Positions 45,988-55,579 of a stretch of 64,000 bases of DNA are shown in pieces. The number at the start of each line of letters is the position of its first letter. Position 1 is the first letter of the stretch. The notes under the pieces are model-generated. The model searched no databases. It was not told where the DNA came from and worked only from the letters and a program-made list of their open reading frames with translations. This DNA is from Gottfriedia endophytica (lineage in GTDB: Bacteria > Bacillota > Bacilli > Bacillales > Bacillaceae_G): the NCBI RefSeq assembly GCF_017814275.1, contig NZ_JAGIYQ010000002.1, positions 124,001-188,000 of the forward strand, in the 5' to 3' direction. Made by a program: the position numbers and the translations under genes.

Positions 45988-46986
45988 TTAACTCTCCCAA
46001 CGTTCAGAATATTTCCAGCAGCGTACTTCTTCCTCGTTTTGGAACGATAGAATCTCAGGCATCTCATTATGACAAAGATCTGTAGCGTATTCACATCTTG
46101 GTGCAAATCGGCATCCTTTTGGAAGATTTAACGGATTTGGAACTACACCCTCAATTGCATAAAGTTTACCTGTTCGTTTTTCTGCACTTGGCATTGAGCG
46201 TAACAGCCCTTCAGTATAAGGATGTTTAGGATTCTCAAAAATTGTAAACACATCACCCTGCTCTACAACTTGACCAGAGTACATAACAACAACTCGATCA
46301 GCCATTTCTGCAACTACACCTAAATCATGTGTAATTAACATAATTGACATATTTGATTGTTCTTTTAATTTTTTTAGTAATGCTAGAATTTGATTTTGTA
46401 TCGTAACATCTAGAGCTGTTGTAGGCTCATCAGCAATTAACATTTCTGGATTACATGCAAGAGCAATCGCAATCATTACACGTTGTCTCATACCTCCGCT
46501 TAGCTCATGAGGGTACTGATTAACACGGCGTTCAGCTTCTGGTATTCCTACTAATTTTAATAATCTAACTGCTTCTTCATAAGCTTCTTTTTTTGATAAT
46601 TTTTGGTGAAGCATAAGTGATTCTGCAATTTGATCCCCAACTTTGAAAACTGGATTTAAAGAGGTCATAGGCTCTTGGAAAATCATTGAAATTTGATTTC
46701 CACGAATAGCTCGCATCTCTTTATCTGTTTTTTCTAGTAAACTCTCATTATGAAACTTAATATCGCCATCTACAATTTTCCCAGGAGGACTAGGAATTAG
46801 TTGCATAATTGATAGAGAAGTTACACTCTTCCCACTTCCTGACTCCCCAACAATAGCAAGTGTTTCCCCTTTTTTCACTTCAAAACTTACACCATCAATT
46901 GCAGGAACTACACCATCTTCTGTATAAAAATACGTTTTAAGATTTTCAACTGAAACAATTGACTTTGTTTTTGTAGTAATTGACAT
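45988..46986 (-). CDS. oppD: Oligopeptide ABC transporter, ATP-binding protein OppD
   Basis: 332 residues. Walker [10 protein letters not shown], signature [16 protein letters not shown] and Walker [13 protein letters not shown] are present, with the C-terminal [14 protein letters not shown] cysteine cluster. Paired with OppF under the permeases. It lies 13 bases after oppC. Confidence 0.93.
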   Translation of the reverse strand: MSITTKTKSIVSVENLKTYFYTEDGVVPAIDGVSFEVKKGETLAIVGESGSGKSVTSLSIMQLIPSPPGKIVDGDIKFHNESLLEKTDKEMRAIRGNQISMIFQEPMTSLNPVFKVGDQIAESLMLHQKLSKKEAYEEAVRLLKLVGIPEAERRVNQYPHELSGGMRQRVMIAIALACNPEMLIADEPTTALDVTIQNQILALLKKLKEQSNMSIMLITHDLGVVAEMADRVVVMYSGQVVEQGDVFTIFENPKHPYTEGLLRSMPSAEKRTGKLYAIEGVVPNPLNLPKGCRFAPRCEYATDLCHNEMPEILSFQNEEEVRCWKYSERWES

Positions 46987-46999
46987 CCCCTATTACCTC

Positions 47000-47920
47000 C
47001 TATTGCTTCATTCTTGGGTCTAATGCATCACGTAGCCCATCACCAATAAAGTTTACACATAAAACTGTAATAATGATAAATGCTCCTGGGGCAATAATTG
47101 TCCATGTATAATCAATAATTGACGTTAGATCTTGAGCTGCTGTTAGCATATTTCCCCAACTTGGAGTAGGTGGTTGAATTCCTAAACCTAAAAAACTAAG
47201 TGCAGATTCACTTAAGATAATTGTTGCTACATCTAATGTGGCAATTACAATAATCGGAGCAATTGCATTTGGTAAAATGTGATAGAAAATAATACTTCTA
47301 TTTGTTTCTCCTGTCGCTCTTGCAGCTTCAACATAATCTCTCATTTTTAAAGATAGAATTTCTCCACGAACGATACGAGCCATACCTGTCCAACCGAATA
47401 CGCTTAGTACAAGAACTGTTGATAACACGGAAGGAACCATTATTGATGCAACAATTAATAGTAAGAAAAACGTTGGGATTGATTGGATTGCATCAATAAT
47501 TCGCATCATTATATTGTCAATCTTTCCACCAAAGAACCCTGCAACAGATCCATAAATAACACCGATTGAAACAGTACAAAGCATCGCCAAAAATGCAACA
47601 CCTAACGAAATCCTTGCACCATAGAAGGAACGTGACATAATGTCGCCACCCTGTGCGTCAGTTCCAAATGGAAACTCTTTATTTGGAGCGGTATTTGAAT
47701 TTAAAATATCATAAACGTCTGGTTTATGAGGTGAAAGTAAAGGTGCAAAAACCGCTATAAGAACGATTAATAAAAAAATAATTAAACCAGCAACTGCTAA
47801 TTTATTTTTCTTGTATCGCTTCCAAACAACTGCTGCCCGGCTTTGAATTTTTAATTGTTTTTCGTCTTGAACAATTTGGTTACTTGATTCAATTTTTGGA
47901 TTCGCTAAACTCATAGTCAA
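47000..47920 (-). CDS. oppC: Oligopeptide ABC transporter, permease OppC
   Basis: 306 residues with an N-terminal membrane segment (about 40-62), the PFGTDAQGGDIMSR motif of OppC/DppC and five further membrane helices. The EAA loop EAARATGETNRSIIFYHILPNAIAPII contacts the ATPases. It pairs with OppB, whose stop is about 10 bases upstream. Confidence 0.93.
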   Translation of the reverse strand: MTMSLANPKIESSNQIVQDEKQLKIQSRAAVVWKRYKKNKLAVAGLIIFLLIVLIAVFAPLLSPHKPDVYDILNSNTAPNKEFPFGTDAQGGDIMSRSFYGARISLGVAFLAMLCTVSIGVIYGSVAGFFGGKIDNIMMRIIDAIQSIPTFFLLLIVASIMVPSVLSTVLVLSVFGWTGMARIVRGEILSLKMRDYVEAARATGETNRSIIFYHILPNAIAPIIVIATLDVATIILSESALSFLGLGIQPPTPSWGNMLTAAQDLTSIIDYTWTIIAPGAFIIITVLCVNFIGDGLRDALDPRMKQ

Positions 47921-47930
47921 ATACTCCTTT

Positions 47931-48905
47931 CTAATTTTTACCGAATTTAATTCGAGGATCTATTATTGCATATAAAATATCTGCTATTAAGTTTGCAATT
48001 ACGACTAATATTGCTGCAATCATCGTCGTACCCATAATAACCTGGTAATCACGAATAAAAATTGCATTTATGGACAGACGCCCCATTCCTGGCCAAGCAA
48101 AAAGTTGTTCGATAAACAGTGCTCCACCAAATAAATTTGGTAGCTGTAAAGCGATAATTGTAATAATAGGAATTAATGCATTACGTAATGCATGTTTGAA
48201 AATAACTTTTCGCTCTGATAATCCTTTTGCCCTTGCAGTACGAACATAATCTTGTTTAATTACTTCTAACATACTTGATCTCATAAAACGTGATTTTGTT
48301 GCAATTAAACCAAAGGCTAATGTTAAGGCTGGTAGTGCTAAGTGGTATATACGATCCCACAAATCAAAGTGACTATAAACCGACCTCATACCTGATACCG
48401 GAAACCATCTTAATTTTACTGAAAAAATCAATATAGCGAGTAAAGCTATAAAAAAGGACGGGACGGCAATTCCTAAAAAAGAATACCCGGTAAAAAAGTA
48501 ATCCAGCTTTGAATATTGTTTAACTGCTGAGTATACTCCAATTGGAATAGCGATCAATATTGATAAAATTATTGCTGTAGCCATTAGAGTCATTGTTGCT
48601 GGTATTCGATCGATTATTTTCTGTGTAACAGGTTGTCCATCTTCAAACGAATACCCTAAATTCCCCTCTGTTACTAATAATTTCATCCATTTGTAGTATT
48701 GAACATAAATGGGTTGATTAATACCCAGTCTTGCTTGCAGTTTCGCTTTATCCTGTGGTGTTGATTTTGTAGATGCTTCTGGATTTTCATATATTGCTGT
48801 AGGATCTCCTGGTGATAACGACATTAATGCAAATGAAATAATCGAAATAATGAATAATAAAGGAATTGCTTGTAAAGTTCTTTTTACGATATACTCAAAC
48901 ATCAT
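47931..48905 (-). CDS. oppB: Oligopeptide ABC transporter, permease OppB
   Basis: 324 residues with six membrane helices. Typical features: FEYIVKRTLQAIPLLFIISI at the N-terminus, LSPGDP, and an EAA loop TARAKGLSERKVIFKHALRNALIPI. Two adjacent ATG codons follow GGGGGG; the first is used here. The oppA gene ends about 100 bases upstream with an intervening hairpin. Confidence 0.93.
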   Translation of the reverse strand: MMFEYIVKRTLQAIPLLFIISIISFALMSLSPGDPTAIYENPEASTKSTPQDKAKLQARLGINQPIYVQYYKWMKLLVTEGNLGYSFEDGQPVTQKIIDRIPATMTLMATAIILSILIAIPIGVYSAVKQYSKLDYFFTGYSFLGIAVPSFFIALLAILIFSVKLRWFPVSGMRSVYSHFDLWDRIYHLALPALTLAFGLIATKSRFMRSSMLEVIKQDYVRTARAKGLSERKVIFKHALRNALIPIITIIALQLPNLFGGALFIEQLFAWPGMGRLSINAIFIRDYQVIMGTTMIAAILVVIANLIADILYAIIDPRIKFGKN

Positions 48906-48957
48906 TTTCCCCCCCAGTGCATTTTTTCAGAATAATTCGACAAACATTACTTAGAAA

Positions 48958-48990
48958 GATAGCCGTAACGACGTATTGACGCTACGGCCA
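48958..48990 (-). terminator. Intercistronic hairpin between oppA and oppB
   Basis: GCCGTA and TACGGC pair with further CG bases inside (48960-48988), without a U-run. Such hairpins often leave more of the binding protein than of the permeases by partial termination or mRNA protection. Confidence 0.55.
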
Positions 48991-49004
48991 CCTATAAAAA
49001 TTAT

Positions 49005-50651
49005 TTACTTATGTTTACTTGGATTTTTCCAGTACCAGTCTTCAACGTTATACCAGATAGTCCCTAGTGATGTTTTGATACCAGAAAGATCTTTATTAAA
49101 TGCCATTGTACTTTTTGGATGATAAGTCCAAATTAATGTTTCATGATCTGACATATATTTGTGTAATGCTTGATAGATTTTAATACGTTTGTTACGATCT
49201 TCTTCTTGTTTATATTGTTCTAGCATTCTATCAATATTTGGATCATTTACACGGTTTCTATTTGATAAACCTGGGTTTTCTTTTGTTGGAATACCAGATG
49301 AATGGAAGAATTGATAATGGTCTACATTCGCATCATAACCGCTCCATCCTAATACAAAGCAATCTAACTCACCTTTAGCATATTTATCTAAGAAAATTGA
49401 CCATTCATATGCACGTGGAGTTACTTTAATTCCTAGCTTAGCCCAGTTTTGCTGTGCAACTAATGCAATTGTTTGACGAACTTTATTACCGTTATTGTAA
49501 GCAAATTCAAGTGTTACTGGCTTACCGTCTGGATCATATAGGGTATCGCCTTTTTTCTTGTAACCAGCTTTACCTAAGTAATCCATAGCTTTATTTACAT
49601 CGTATGGTAATGCTTTTACATCAGGATTATTTTGTGGAATTTTCGGATGCATCGGTCCGCTAGCTAAATAGGCATTTCCTAACATTACTTTGGATACAAT
49701 CGCTTTGCGATCTAATCCATAAGCTAATGCTTTACGGAAATTTTCATTATTAAACGGTTTTGTTGCTTCATTAAATCCGACGAAATCAAAACGTCCTTGA
49801 TCATAAGCTTTCATTTGGACATTTTTATCTTTAGCAACTTGAGATTTTAAACCTGGTGTAATAGATTGAACAAAGTCAATATCACCATTAATTAAATTTA
49901 ATGCCTCAACATTTGCATCAGGTAAAACTTTAGTAATAATTTGATCTAAGTATGGACGACCAGCGAAATAATCTTTGTTTGCATCTATTACGATACGTTC
50001 ATTTGTTTTCCATGAATTAAATTTGAATGGACCAGTACCAATTGGATTACGATGAATTTTGTTACTATTATTGTAATCATCTACACCGTTTTTATATTGA
50101 TGTTTCGAAAAAATTGGAATTCCAGCAGCTGAATTTTCTAAAAACAATACGTCTTTTTCTTTTAATTTAATAATAAATGTATAGTCGTTTGGTGCACTAG
50201 TTGATTTAATTGCATCGAATAATGCTGAATAGTTATTATGAGCTTTTGGATTCATGTATACATCATATGAAAACTTTACGTCTTGAGCTGTAAATGGTAC
50301 TCCATCATGCCATTTTACACCTTTACGTAATGTGAATGTATAAGTTAATGATTTTTTATCATATTTCCAGCTAGTTGCTAAATCAGGTACAGGAGCTCCT
50401 TTATCATTTGTGTTAACAAGCGCATCAAAGATTCGAGCCATAATATCAATAGAAGCTGAATCTGAAGAATTTAATGGTGTTAAGCTTACTGCATCTGAAA
50501 AAGATGACCTAACAAGCTTACCACCAACTTTTTTTGGATCAAATCCTGGTCGTAAATTGCTTGCAGCGTTAGAATGTAATGCTGGTAGGCCAGCAAAAAC
50601 AAGTGATGTAACTAAAGCTGTTGAAAATAATTTCTGTTTCATTTTTTTCAT
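49005..50651 (-). CDS. oppA: Peptide ABC transporter substrate-binding protein (OppA-like), no lipobox
   Basis: 548 residues, family 5 extracellular binding protein (LRKGVKWHDGVPFTAQDVKFSY, FGFNEA..-like and AYGLDRKAIV regions). The signal peptide has a basic start, a hydrophobic stretch (9-22) and an AxA-type site HSNAAS near residue 30, with no lipobox cysteine. Gram-positive OppA proteins are normally lipoproteins, so retention at the membrane is unclear. The gene upstream, 28 bases away, encodes an S-layer-homology protein, which may help keep the protein in the wall. Specificity unknown. GGAGG is 9 bases from the ATG. Confidence 0.87.
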   Translation of the reverse strand: MKKMKQKLFSTALVTSLVFAGLPALHSNAASNLRPGFDPKKVGGKLVRSSFSDAVSLTPLNSSDSASIDIMARIFDALVNTNDKGAPVPDLATSWKYDKKSLTYTFTLRKGVKWHDGVPFTAQDVKFSYDVYMNPKAHNNYSALFDAIKSTSAPNDYTFIIKLKEKDVLFLENSAAGIPIFSKHQYKNGVDDYNNSNKIHRNPIGTGPFKFNSWKTNERIVIDANKDYFAGRPYLDQIITKVLPDANVEALNLINGDIDFVQSITPGLKSQVAKDKNVQMKAYDQGRFDFVGFNEATKPFNNENFRKALAYGLDRKAIVSKVMLGNAYLASGPMHPKIPQNNPDVKALPYDVNKAMDYLGKAGYKKKGDTLYDPDGKPVTLEFAYNNGNKVRQTIALVAQQNWAKLGIKVTPRAYEWSIFLDKYAKGELDCFVLGWSGYDANVDHYQFFHSSGIPTKENPGLSNRNRVNDPNIDRMLEQYKQEEDRNKRIKIYQALHKYMSDHETLIWTYHPKSTMAFNKDLSGIKTSLGTIWYNVEDWYWKNPSKHK

Positions 50652-50678
50652 CTGAATTTTCCTCCTTTATTTATATTG

Positions 50679-51947
50679 TTATTTTGTTGGTGTTGGTGCT
50701 GGTGCCGTAGCAGTTACATTTAATTTTGTCACTGCTCCATCTGCACCAGCTTCAAGTGATGCAGTCATTTTATAACCTTGTTGTTGTAGCGCAGACAAAT
50801 CAGCTACTGATGAATCAGTTGTTTTATCACCAATTGTTACAGATATTTTAGCTGTATCTGTAGCGAAAGAAAGGTTATTTAATGCAACATCAGAGAAGTC
50901 AAATACAACCCCTCCAGTTGGAGAAACAGTGATACTTCTATTATCAACTTTATAAATATACGCATTTAGTGCTGTTACCCAATCAGTTTGAAGATTTGTG
51001 TAGCAACTACCTTTAAACGTTACTCCAGATGCAGTATAGGCTGAAAAATCTTTGAATGTAAAATCACTAGTACCGGATGGTAAGTTCGGAACAATTACAT
51101 TTAAATTCACATTATATGGATTTGAATTTATTGTTATTTTTCCTCCAGCATACCCTAATGTTCCTTCTACGGAATCAATTCCAACTGCATCAACAAACGC
51201 TACTTTTCCTGAATTATCTAAAATAAGATGTGCTTCTGTTCCTAATCCAAGAGCATCTGTGTCAGTTGCATCATCATTTATGAATAGGGAACTATTTGAA
51301 GCAATTTTATAAACTTTTAAACCAGCTTTAGTTTTTAATGTAATACTTGTTGGTGAAGAATCTTGTATAACACCCACTACATCTTTATATACATTTTTTA
51401 CTTCTAAATACTTATCGATTGCAACTGCAGCATTTTCTTTTGTTACTGCCGCATCTAAGTTTGTACCGATATCCAAAACACCTTTACGATCTAAGAAGAA
51501 TAAGAAATCGATTGGACGGTTAGACCAGCTTTGTTTAAATCCTAATCCAGTAGCTAATACCTTACTTAGCTCAGCGTATGTAACTGCTTTCTTTGGTAAG
51601 AACTCGCCTTTTTTAGTTAACTGAATAAATCCACCTTTAACTAGTTTTACTGCATTAGCGTTTTTTCCACCTGAAGTAGTTAAATCTTTAATTTTTACAG
51701 TAGCTGGTTTCCCAAGGTTAATGATTTTATTTGCAATATCTGCAAATTCTAATCTTGATAACCCACTATCTGGATTAAAATTAGATCCTTTATTTACGAT
51801 GTATCCTAAAGAAACTAATTTTGTAATAGCCATTTCACTCTGTGATCCACTTACATCATCAAATGATGCAGCGAATACAGATCCGCTACCCAATATTAAG
51901 CTAGTAGCAACAACGCCAGAAACAACTAACTTTCGAAGATCTCTCAT
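50679..51947 (-). CDS. S-layer homology (SLH) domain surface protein
   Basis: 422 residues from the ATG at 51947 (GGGGAGG upstream). A signal peptide (cleavage near VFAASF, residue 26) is followed by about three SLH units: FDDVSGSQSEMAITKLVSLGY (about 29-75), a second near 85-135 (IKDLTT... KKGEFLPKKAVTYAELSKVLA) and a weaker third near 140-185. The C-terminal 235 residues are Thr/Ser-rich beta-type sequence with no domain I recognise. SLH domains bind pyruvylated wall polymer. It heads the operon of the binding protein and the opp transporter. Confidence 0.85.
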   Translation of the reverse strand: MRDLRKLVVSGVVATSLILGSGSVFAASFDDVSGSQSEMAITKLVSLGYIVNKGSNFNPDSGLSRLEFADIANKIINLGKPATVKIKDLTTSGGKNANAVKLVKGGFIQLTKKGEFLPKKAVTYAELSKVLATGLGFKQSWSNRPIDFLFFLDRKGVLDIGTNLDAAVTKENAAVAIDKYLEVKNVYKDVVGVIQDSSPTSITLKTKAGLKVYKIASNSSLFINDDATDTDALGLGTEAHLILDNSGKVAFVDAVGIDSVEGTLGYAGGKITINSNPYNVNLNVIVPNLPSGTSDFTFKDFSAYTASGVTFKGSCYTNLQTDWVTALNAYIYKVDNRSITVSPTGGVVFDFSDVALNNLSFATDTAKISVTIGDKTTDSSVADLSALQQQGYKMTASLEAGADGAVTKLNVTATAPAPTPTK

Positions 51948-52043
51948 TGAAATACCTCCCCATTCTTTTAAAGTGTGAATTCTAAAACTTTTCATCTTTC
52001 AATCTTAGTAGATTACATACCCCCTAATCCAAAATAGAAAGAA

Positions 52044-52072
52044 ATATTAGAAAACTTAAATATTTCTAACAA
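52044..52072 (-). promoter_or_regulatory. Candidate sigma-A promoter of the SLH-opp operon
   Basis: The minus strand has TTGTTA (52067-52072), 17 bases, TAATAT (52044-52049), about 97 bases before the SLH start. TTGTTAG recurs in the sequence just upstream. The remaining gap to 52734 is extremely AT-rich with no supported gene. Confidence 0.5.
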
Positions 52073-52734
52073 ATTTATAACACATATTTAGGTAAATAAA
52101 ACTAACAAAAATCTAACAATTTATTTACAAAATTCAAAATATTATAATTACAACTTATTTTATGATATTTTTTTCCTAATTTTTGTTATTTTTTTGTAAA
52201 GAAAAGGTTGTTTTTGTCGACTTTCGTCGTATTTCTGCGTATTTTTTTGTGGAATTTTTCATATACAAAATAGACTTTTCTGTAATGATATCTGATTTTT
52301 TGTAAACTTTTGTAGTTCTTAAGCCTTTTTAAATTACTTTTAACAACTTATTTATACCTATAAAAACTAAAATCTATCAATTACGAATACATATATGTTA
52401 CTATTTTCAAATTTATCCATCAAATTTTTAACACGTTTTAGTAATAATCCTAACTATTACTTTAATTATTTTATTTTAGTTTTTAGTTTTCTTATAATCT
52501 TCTTGCAAAATATACTATTTTGCATTTGTTGTAACTCAATTAAGAACCTTTCATTATCAAAGGAATAAAAAAATAATAATTCATATGGATATTCTTTATG
52601 ATTTAAATTTATTTAAAATTTTTGCAACTAAATTTTTCATCTGGTTAATTTTGAATTATGGAAGTTATATACTTTTTCTGAATTTTCAGTTATTTTAATT
52701 TATAATTTTATATATTATCTTTGGAACAGCATAG

Positions 52735-52858
52735 TTCCGCTTTTCTTACTAGTTGAACCCCACATCTCCTAAGTCGTTTAACAAAAAGCAATTGAAGTGA
52801 ACTTCTATTGCTTTTTGCTCCAACTACTACATTCGGTAAACATTTAGCTTCCTCTTTA
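52735..52858 (-). repeat. Family B repeat unit
   Basis: The flanks CCTAAGTCGTTTAAC and GCTCCAACTAC surround a hairpin at 52782-52817 with CAAAAAGCAAT/ATTGCTTTTTG arms and an inner GAAGT/ACTTC. It abuts the stop of the 47-residue peptide gene. Confidence 0.72.
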
Positions 52859-53002
52859 CTATTTCCCATTTGTTAGGACAAATGATGAGTTGTTCTTTTT
52901 TAAGAAATTTTGGATTTGAGTTTTGTTTGCTCCAATGAATAGTAAAGCGATTGTTAGGACAAATACTAATACGATTGCGAAGCGCTTTATGTAATCAAAC
53001 AT
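52859..53002 (-). CDS. Small membrane peptide, 47 residues
   Basis: An ATG at 53002 follows GGAGGG with an 8-base A-rich spacer, a strong ribosome site. The product MFDYIKRFAIVLVFVLTIAL... has a hydrophobic segment (about 8-24) and a polar, lysine/asparagine-rich C-terminus ending NSSFVLTNGK. Orientation N-terminus inside is suggested by the basic residues before the segment. I do not recognise the family. It lies alone between the cobalamin operon terminator and a family B unit, with no recognised promoter. Base composition is less AT-rich than the gap to its left. Confidence 0.6.
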   Translation of the reverse strand: MFDYIKRFAIVLVFVLTIALLFIGANKTQIQNFLKKNNSSFVLTNGK

Positions 53003-53077
53003 TTTTTTCCCTCCGTTTTATTCCTTTCTCACACCTTTTTATCCTATGAAACTTTTTGTAAAATATGACAATAAATA

Positions 53078-53116
53078 ATAAAAACCTTTGTCTTTTTTTA
53101 AACAAAGGTTTTTACA
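53078..53116 (-). terminator. Terminator of the cobalamin operon
   Basis: AAAACCTTTGT and ACAAAGGTTTT pair around a T-rich loop with a U-run on the minus strand, just past the adenosyltransferase stop. Confidence 0.85.
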
Positions 53117-53122
53117 TTTACT

Positions 53123-53698
53123 TTATTCTTCTTTTTGGGAAGTTCTAAATACGATTGCACCACGTTCGTATTCAATATCTTTTACATCAGCAATAACATT
53201 AATTACTCTTGCTAATGCAAATAAGTAATCAGACAATCTATTCAAATACATTAATACTGGCTCATGTATATTTTCATCCTTCATTAAAGAAACAACACAT
53301 CGTTCAGCACGACGAGCAACAGCTCTTGCTTGATGAATGACAGCAGCAGCCTTTGAGCCTCCAGGTAAAATAAATCGTTTTAAAGGAGGTGTAGATTCCA
53401 TAAATTCATCAATTTTCAATTCTAAGTCCTCAATCATTTTATTTGTTGTTTTGAATGGAATACCATCTTTCACAATTGCCAGATCCCCGCCACAATCAAA
53501 AAGCTCATGTTGTATTCTTTGTAATTCACCATATAAATTGTTCGTTTCATTCGAGTCCAAATAGGTCATAGCATAACCAATAATTGAATTTAATTCATCA
53601 ATGGTTCCATATGCTTCAACTCTAAGATGGTCCTTGTCTACTCGCTTGCCTACTAAACTAGTAGTACCTTTGTCACCTGTTTTTGTATAAATTTTCAT
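53123..53698 (-). CDS. Cob(I)alamin adenosyltransferase, PduO type
   Basis: 191 residues of the ATR (PduO/YvqK) family. The N-terminal KIYTKTGDKGTTSLVGKRVDK binds ATP; GTIDELNSIIGYA and ARAVARRAERCVVSL are conserved active-site helices. It makes adenosylcobalamin from imported cobalamin. Last gene of the btuFCD operon, 43 bases after btuD; B. subtilis yvqK ends the same operon (yvrCBA-yvqK). Confidence 0.93.
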   Translation of the reverse strand: MKIYTKTGDKGTTSLVGKRVDKDHLRVEAYGTIDELNSIIGYAMTYLDSNETNNLYGELQRIQHELFDCGGDLAIVKDGIPFKTTNKMIEDLELKIDEFMESTPPLKRFILPGGSKAAAVIHQARAVARRAERCVVSLMKDENIHEPVLMYLNRLSDYLFALARVINVIADVKDIEYERGAIVFRTSQKEE

Positions 53699-53741
53699 TT
53701 AATACACCCCATGAAATGAATTTTTAAAATACAGTTACTAT

Positions 53742-54530
53742 CTATAATACTACATTACTTTTATAAGCAATTATTTTATGATTTGTATTTGGATGATTTA
53801 AAACAGTAAATGGTGTTTGAAAGATCGAAAAAAGAGCATCTTCATTTAAAAGCACGTCTGCCTTGGCTTCCATAATTTTTTCTCCGTCTTTTATTGCTAC
53901 TATTCGATCACAATATAAGCTTGCTAAATTTAAATCATGGAAAATCGTTACAATTGTTTTTTGGTGTTCATTTTGAAGCTTTTTTAGTAGATCAAGAATT
54001 TGAATCGTTTGAGAAATATCTAAATGATTGCTCGGTTCATCTAGCAAAATACATGGAGATTCTTGCGCAAGGCATTGCGCTAGAAAAACACGTTGCCTCT
54101 CCCCTCCGCTTATTTCATTTAATAAATTTTGTTCAAACAGTTGGGTATTCGTCCATTCCATTGCACGTTGAACTGCATCTTCATCTTCTTGACTCCACCT
54201 AGAAAAAAGTGACGATTGATGAACAAGTCTGCCCAATTTTATTGTTTCTTTTACAGTATACTCATATGTAAATTGTTGATGTTGTGACAATACTGACATA
54301 TTTTTTGCTAATTCTTTTTTAGAAAACTTTGATAGAGATTGCCCACAAAGCTCAATAGAACCAGAATCAGGAATAATGATTCCACTAATTATATTTAATA
54401 AAGTAGATTTACCACTTCCATTAGCACCAATAATGCCAATCCACTCACCTTTATTTACTGTAAGAGAGATATTTTTTATCCCAACATCTCTACCTGTATA
54501 TGTAAATGTTGCATTCTTACAACTAATCAA
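53742..54530 (-). CDS. btuD: Cobalamin ABC transporter ATP-binding protein BtuD
   Basis: 262 residues. Walker A GANGSGKST (about 35-43), signature ISGGERQRVFLAQCLA and Walker B CILLDEPSNHLD are of the siderophore/B12 ABC type. It starts with TTG at 54530 (GGAGAG upstream), overlapping the btuC stop. Homologue of B. subtilis YvrA. The cobalamin riboswitch upstream supports B12 rather than iron as substrate. Confidence 0.9.
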   Translation of the reverse strand: MISCKNATFTYTGRDVGIKNISLTVNKGEWIGIIGANGSGKSTLLNIISGIIIPDSGSIELCGQSLSKFSKKELAKNMSVLSQHQQFTYEYTVKETIKLGRLVHQSSLFSRWSQEDEDAVQRAMEWTNTQLFEQNLLNEISGGERQRVFLAQCLAQESPCILLDEPSNHLDISQTIQILDLLKKLQNEHQKTIVTIFHDLNLASLYCDRIVAIKDGEKIMEAKADVLLNEDALFSIFQTPFTVLNHPNTNHKIIAYKSNVVL

Positions 54531-55579
54531 TTTTTTACTCTCCCTTTTTTCATTCGTATGAGAATAATTGCAAAAATTGGTGCTCCAATTAATGATGTCA
54601 CTACTCCAACAGGTAGTTCACTAGGCGCTAAAATTGTTCTAGAAATTAGGTCTGTAGCCATTAAAAAAATTCCACCATGTAACATTGTTAATATCAAAAG
54701 GTGTTTATGCAATGGCCCAACTAATTTACGGGTAAAATGTGGAACCACAAGTCCAACAAATCCAATCGTTCCTGAAACAGCTACTGCTGCACCAGTTAAA
54801 CAACTAGCTGTGAAAAGTAACAAATACGTTAGTTTTTTTACATTCACACCTAAATGCTGTGCAGATGTTTGTCCAAAAGTTAACGCATCCAATTGTCTAC
54901 TTACACTTAGAATTGTTATACATCCTACAATTAAAAAAGGCAATAGTAAGAGTGAATATGTATATCCTCGGCTACCTAAACTTCCCATTAACCATCCCAT
55001 TACCTCACGTAGCTCATTATTGGATAGCGAAATGATAAATGATAGAAGTGCTGAACAAAAAGAACTAATGATTATCCCACCGAGAATAATCGACTCAACA
55101 TTTAAATCTTTACTTAATATTGAAACAAAGTAAAGAAGAAATAATAATGTTAAAAAACCAGCTAGTATGCTAACAACTGGCAATGTAAAAGTAGATAAAA
55201 CGGGTAAACTGATTTGAAAAAATATTACTATAACGGCACCTACTGATGCTCCCGAGGAAACCCCTAAGGTAAAAGGATCTGCAAGTGGATTTTTCAAAAC
55301 GCCTTGAAAAGTTGTACCTGCTAAAGACAATGCTGAACCTACAAGAAATGCTAAAAGCACTCTCGGCAATCTAATCCCTATTATGATTGTTCTTATGTCA
55401 TCTGGTGTATGATGCGTCCCTACAAATTGATCATATATACTACTAAGTACAAAACGAAAAGGGATCGACGTTGAACCTATCGATACCCCTAATACAAACA
55501 GTACAATTAATAATATGAATGAACTGATATAGATAACTAAATATTTATTTATAGAGCTCTGGATAAATTGCTTTAGCAA
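54527..55579 (-). CDS. btuC: Cobalamin ABC transporter permease BtuC
   Basis: 350 residues of the FecCD/BtuC family with about ten membrane helices; signatures RLPRVLLAFLVGSALSLAGTTFQG and SGTIGFVGLVVPHFTR are clear. It would overlap btuF by 35 bases if started at the TTG 55579, which is very near a GAGGAG; no better start is visible, so the first residues are uncertain. It overlaps btuD by 4 bases, showing tight coupling. Confidence 0.9.
   Translation of the reverse strand: MLKQFIQSSINKYLVIYISSFILLIVLFVLGVSIGSTSIPFRFVLSSIYDQFVGTHHTPDDIRTIIIGIRLPRVLLAFLVGSALSLAGTTFQGVLKNPLADPFTLGVSSGASVGAVIVIFFQISLPVLSTFTLPVVSILAGFLTLLFLLYFVSILSKDLNVESIILGGIIISSFCSALLSFIISLSNNELREVMGWLMGSLGSRGYTYSLLLLPFLIVGCITILSVSRQLDALTFGQTSAQHLGVNVKKLTYLLLFTASCLTGAAVAVSGTIGFVGLVVPHFTRKLVGPLHKHLLILTMLHGGIFLMATDLISRTILAPSELPVGVVTSLIGAPIFAIILIRMKKGRVKN

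Noticed and set aside
52584-52697. Plus-strand 37-codon frame MDILYDLNLFKIF...
   Set aside because: Nearest AAAGGA is over 20 bases from the ATG and the composition is simply that of AT-rich DNA.
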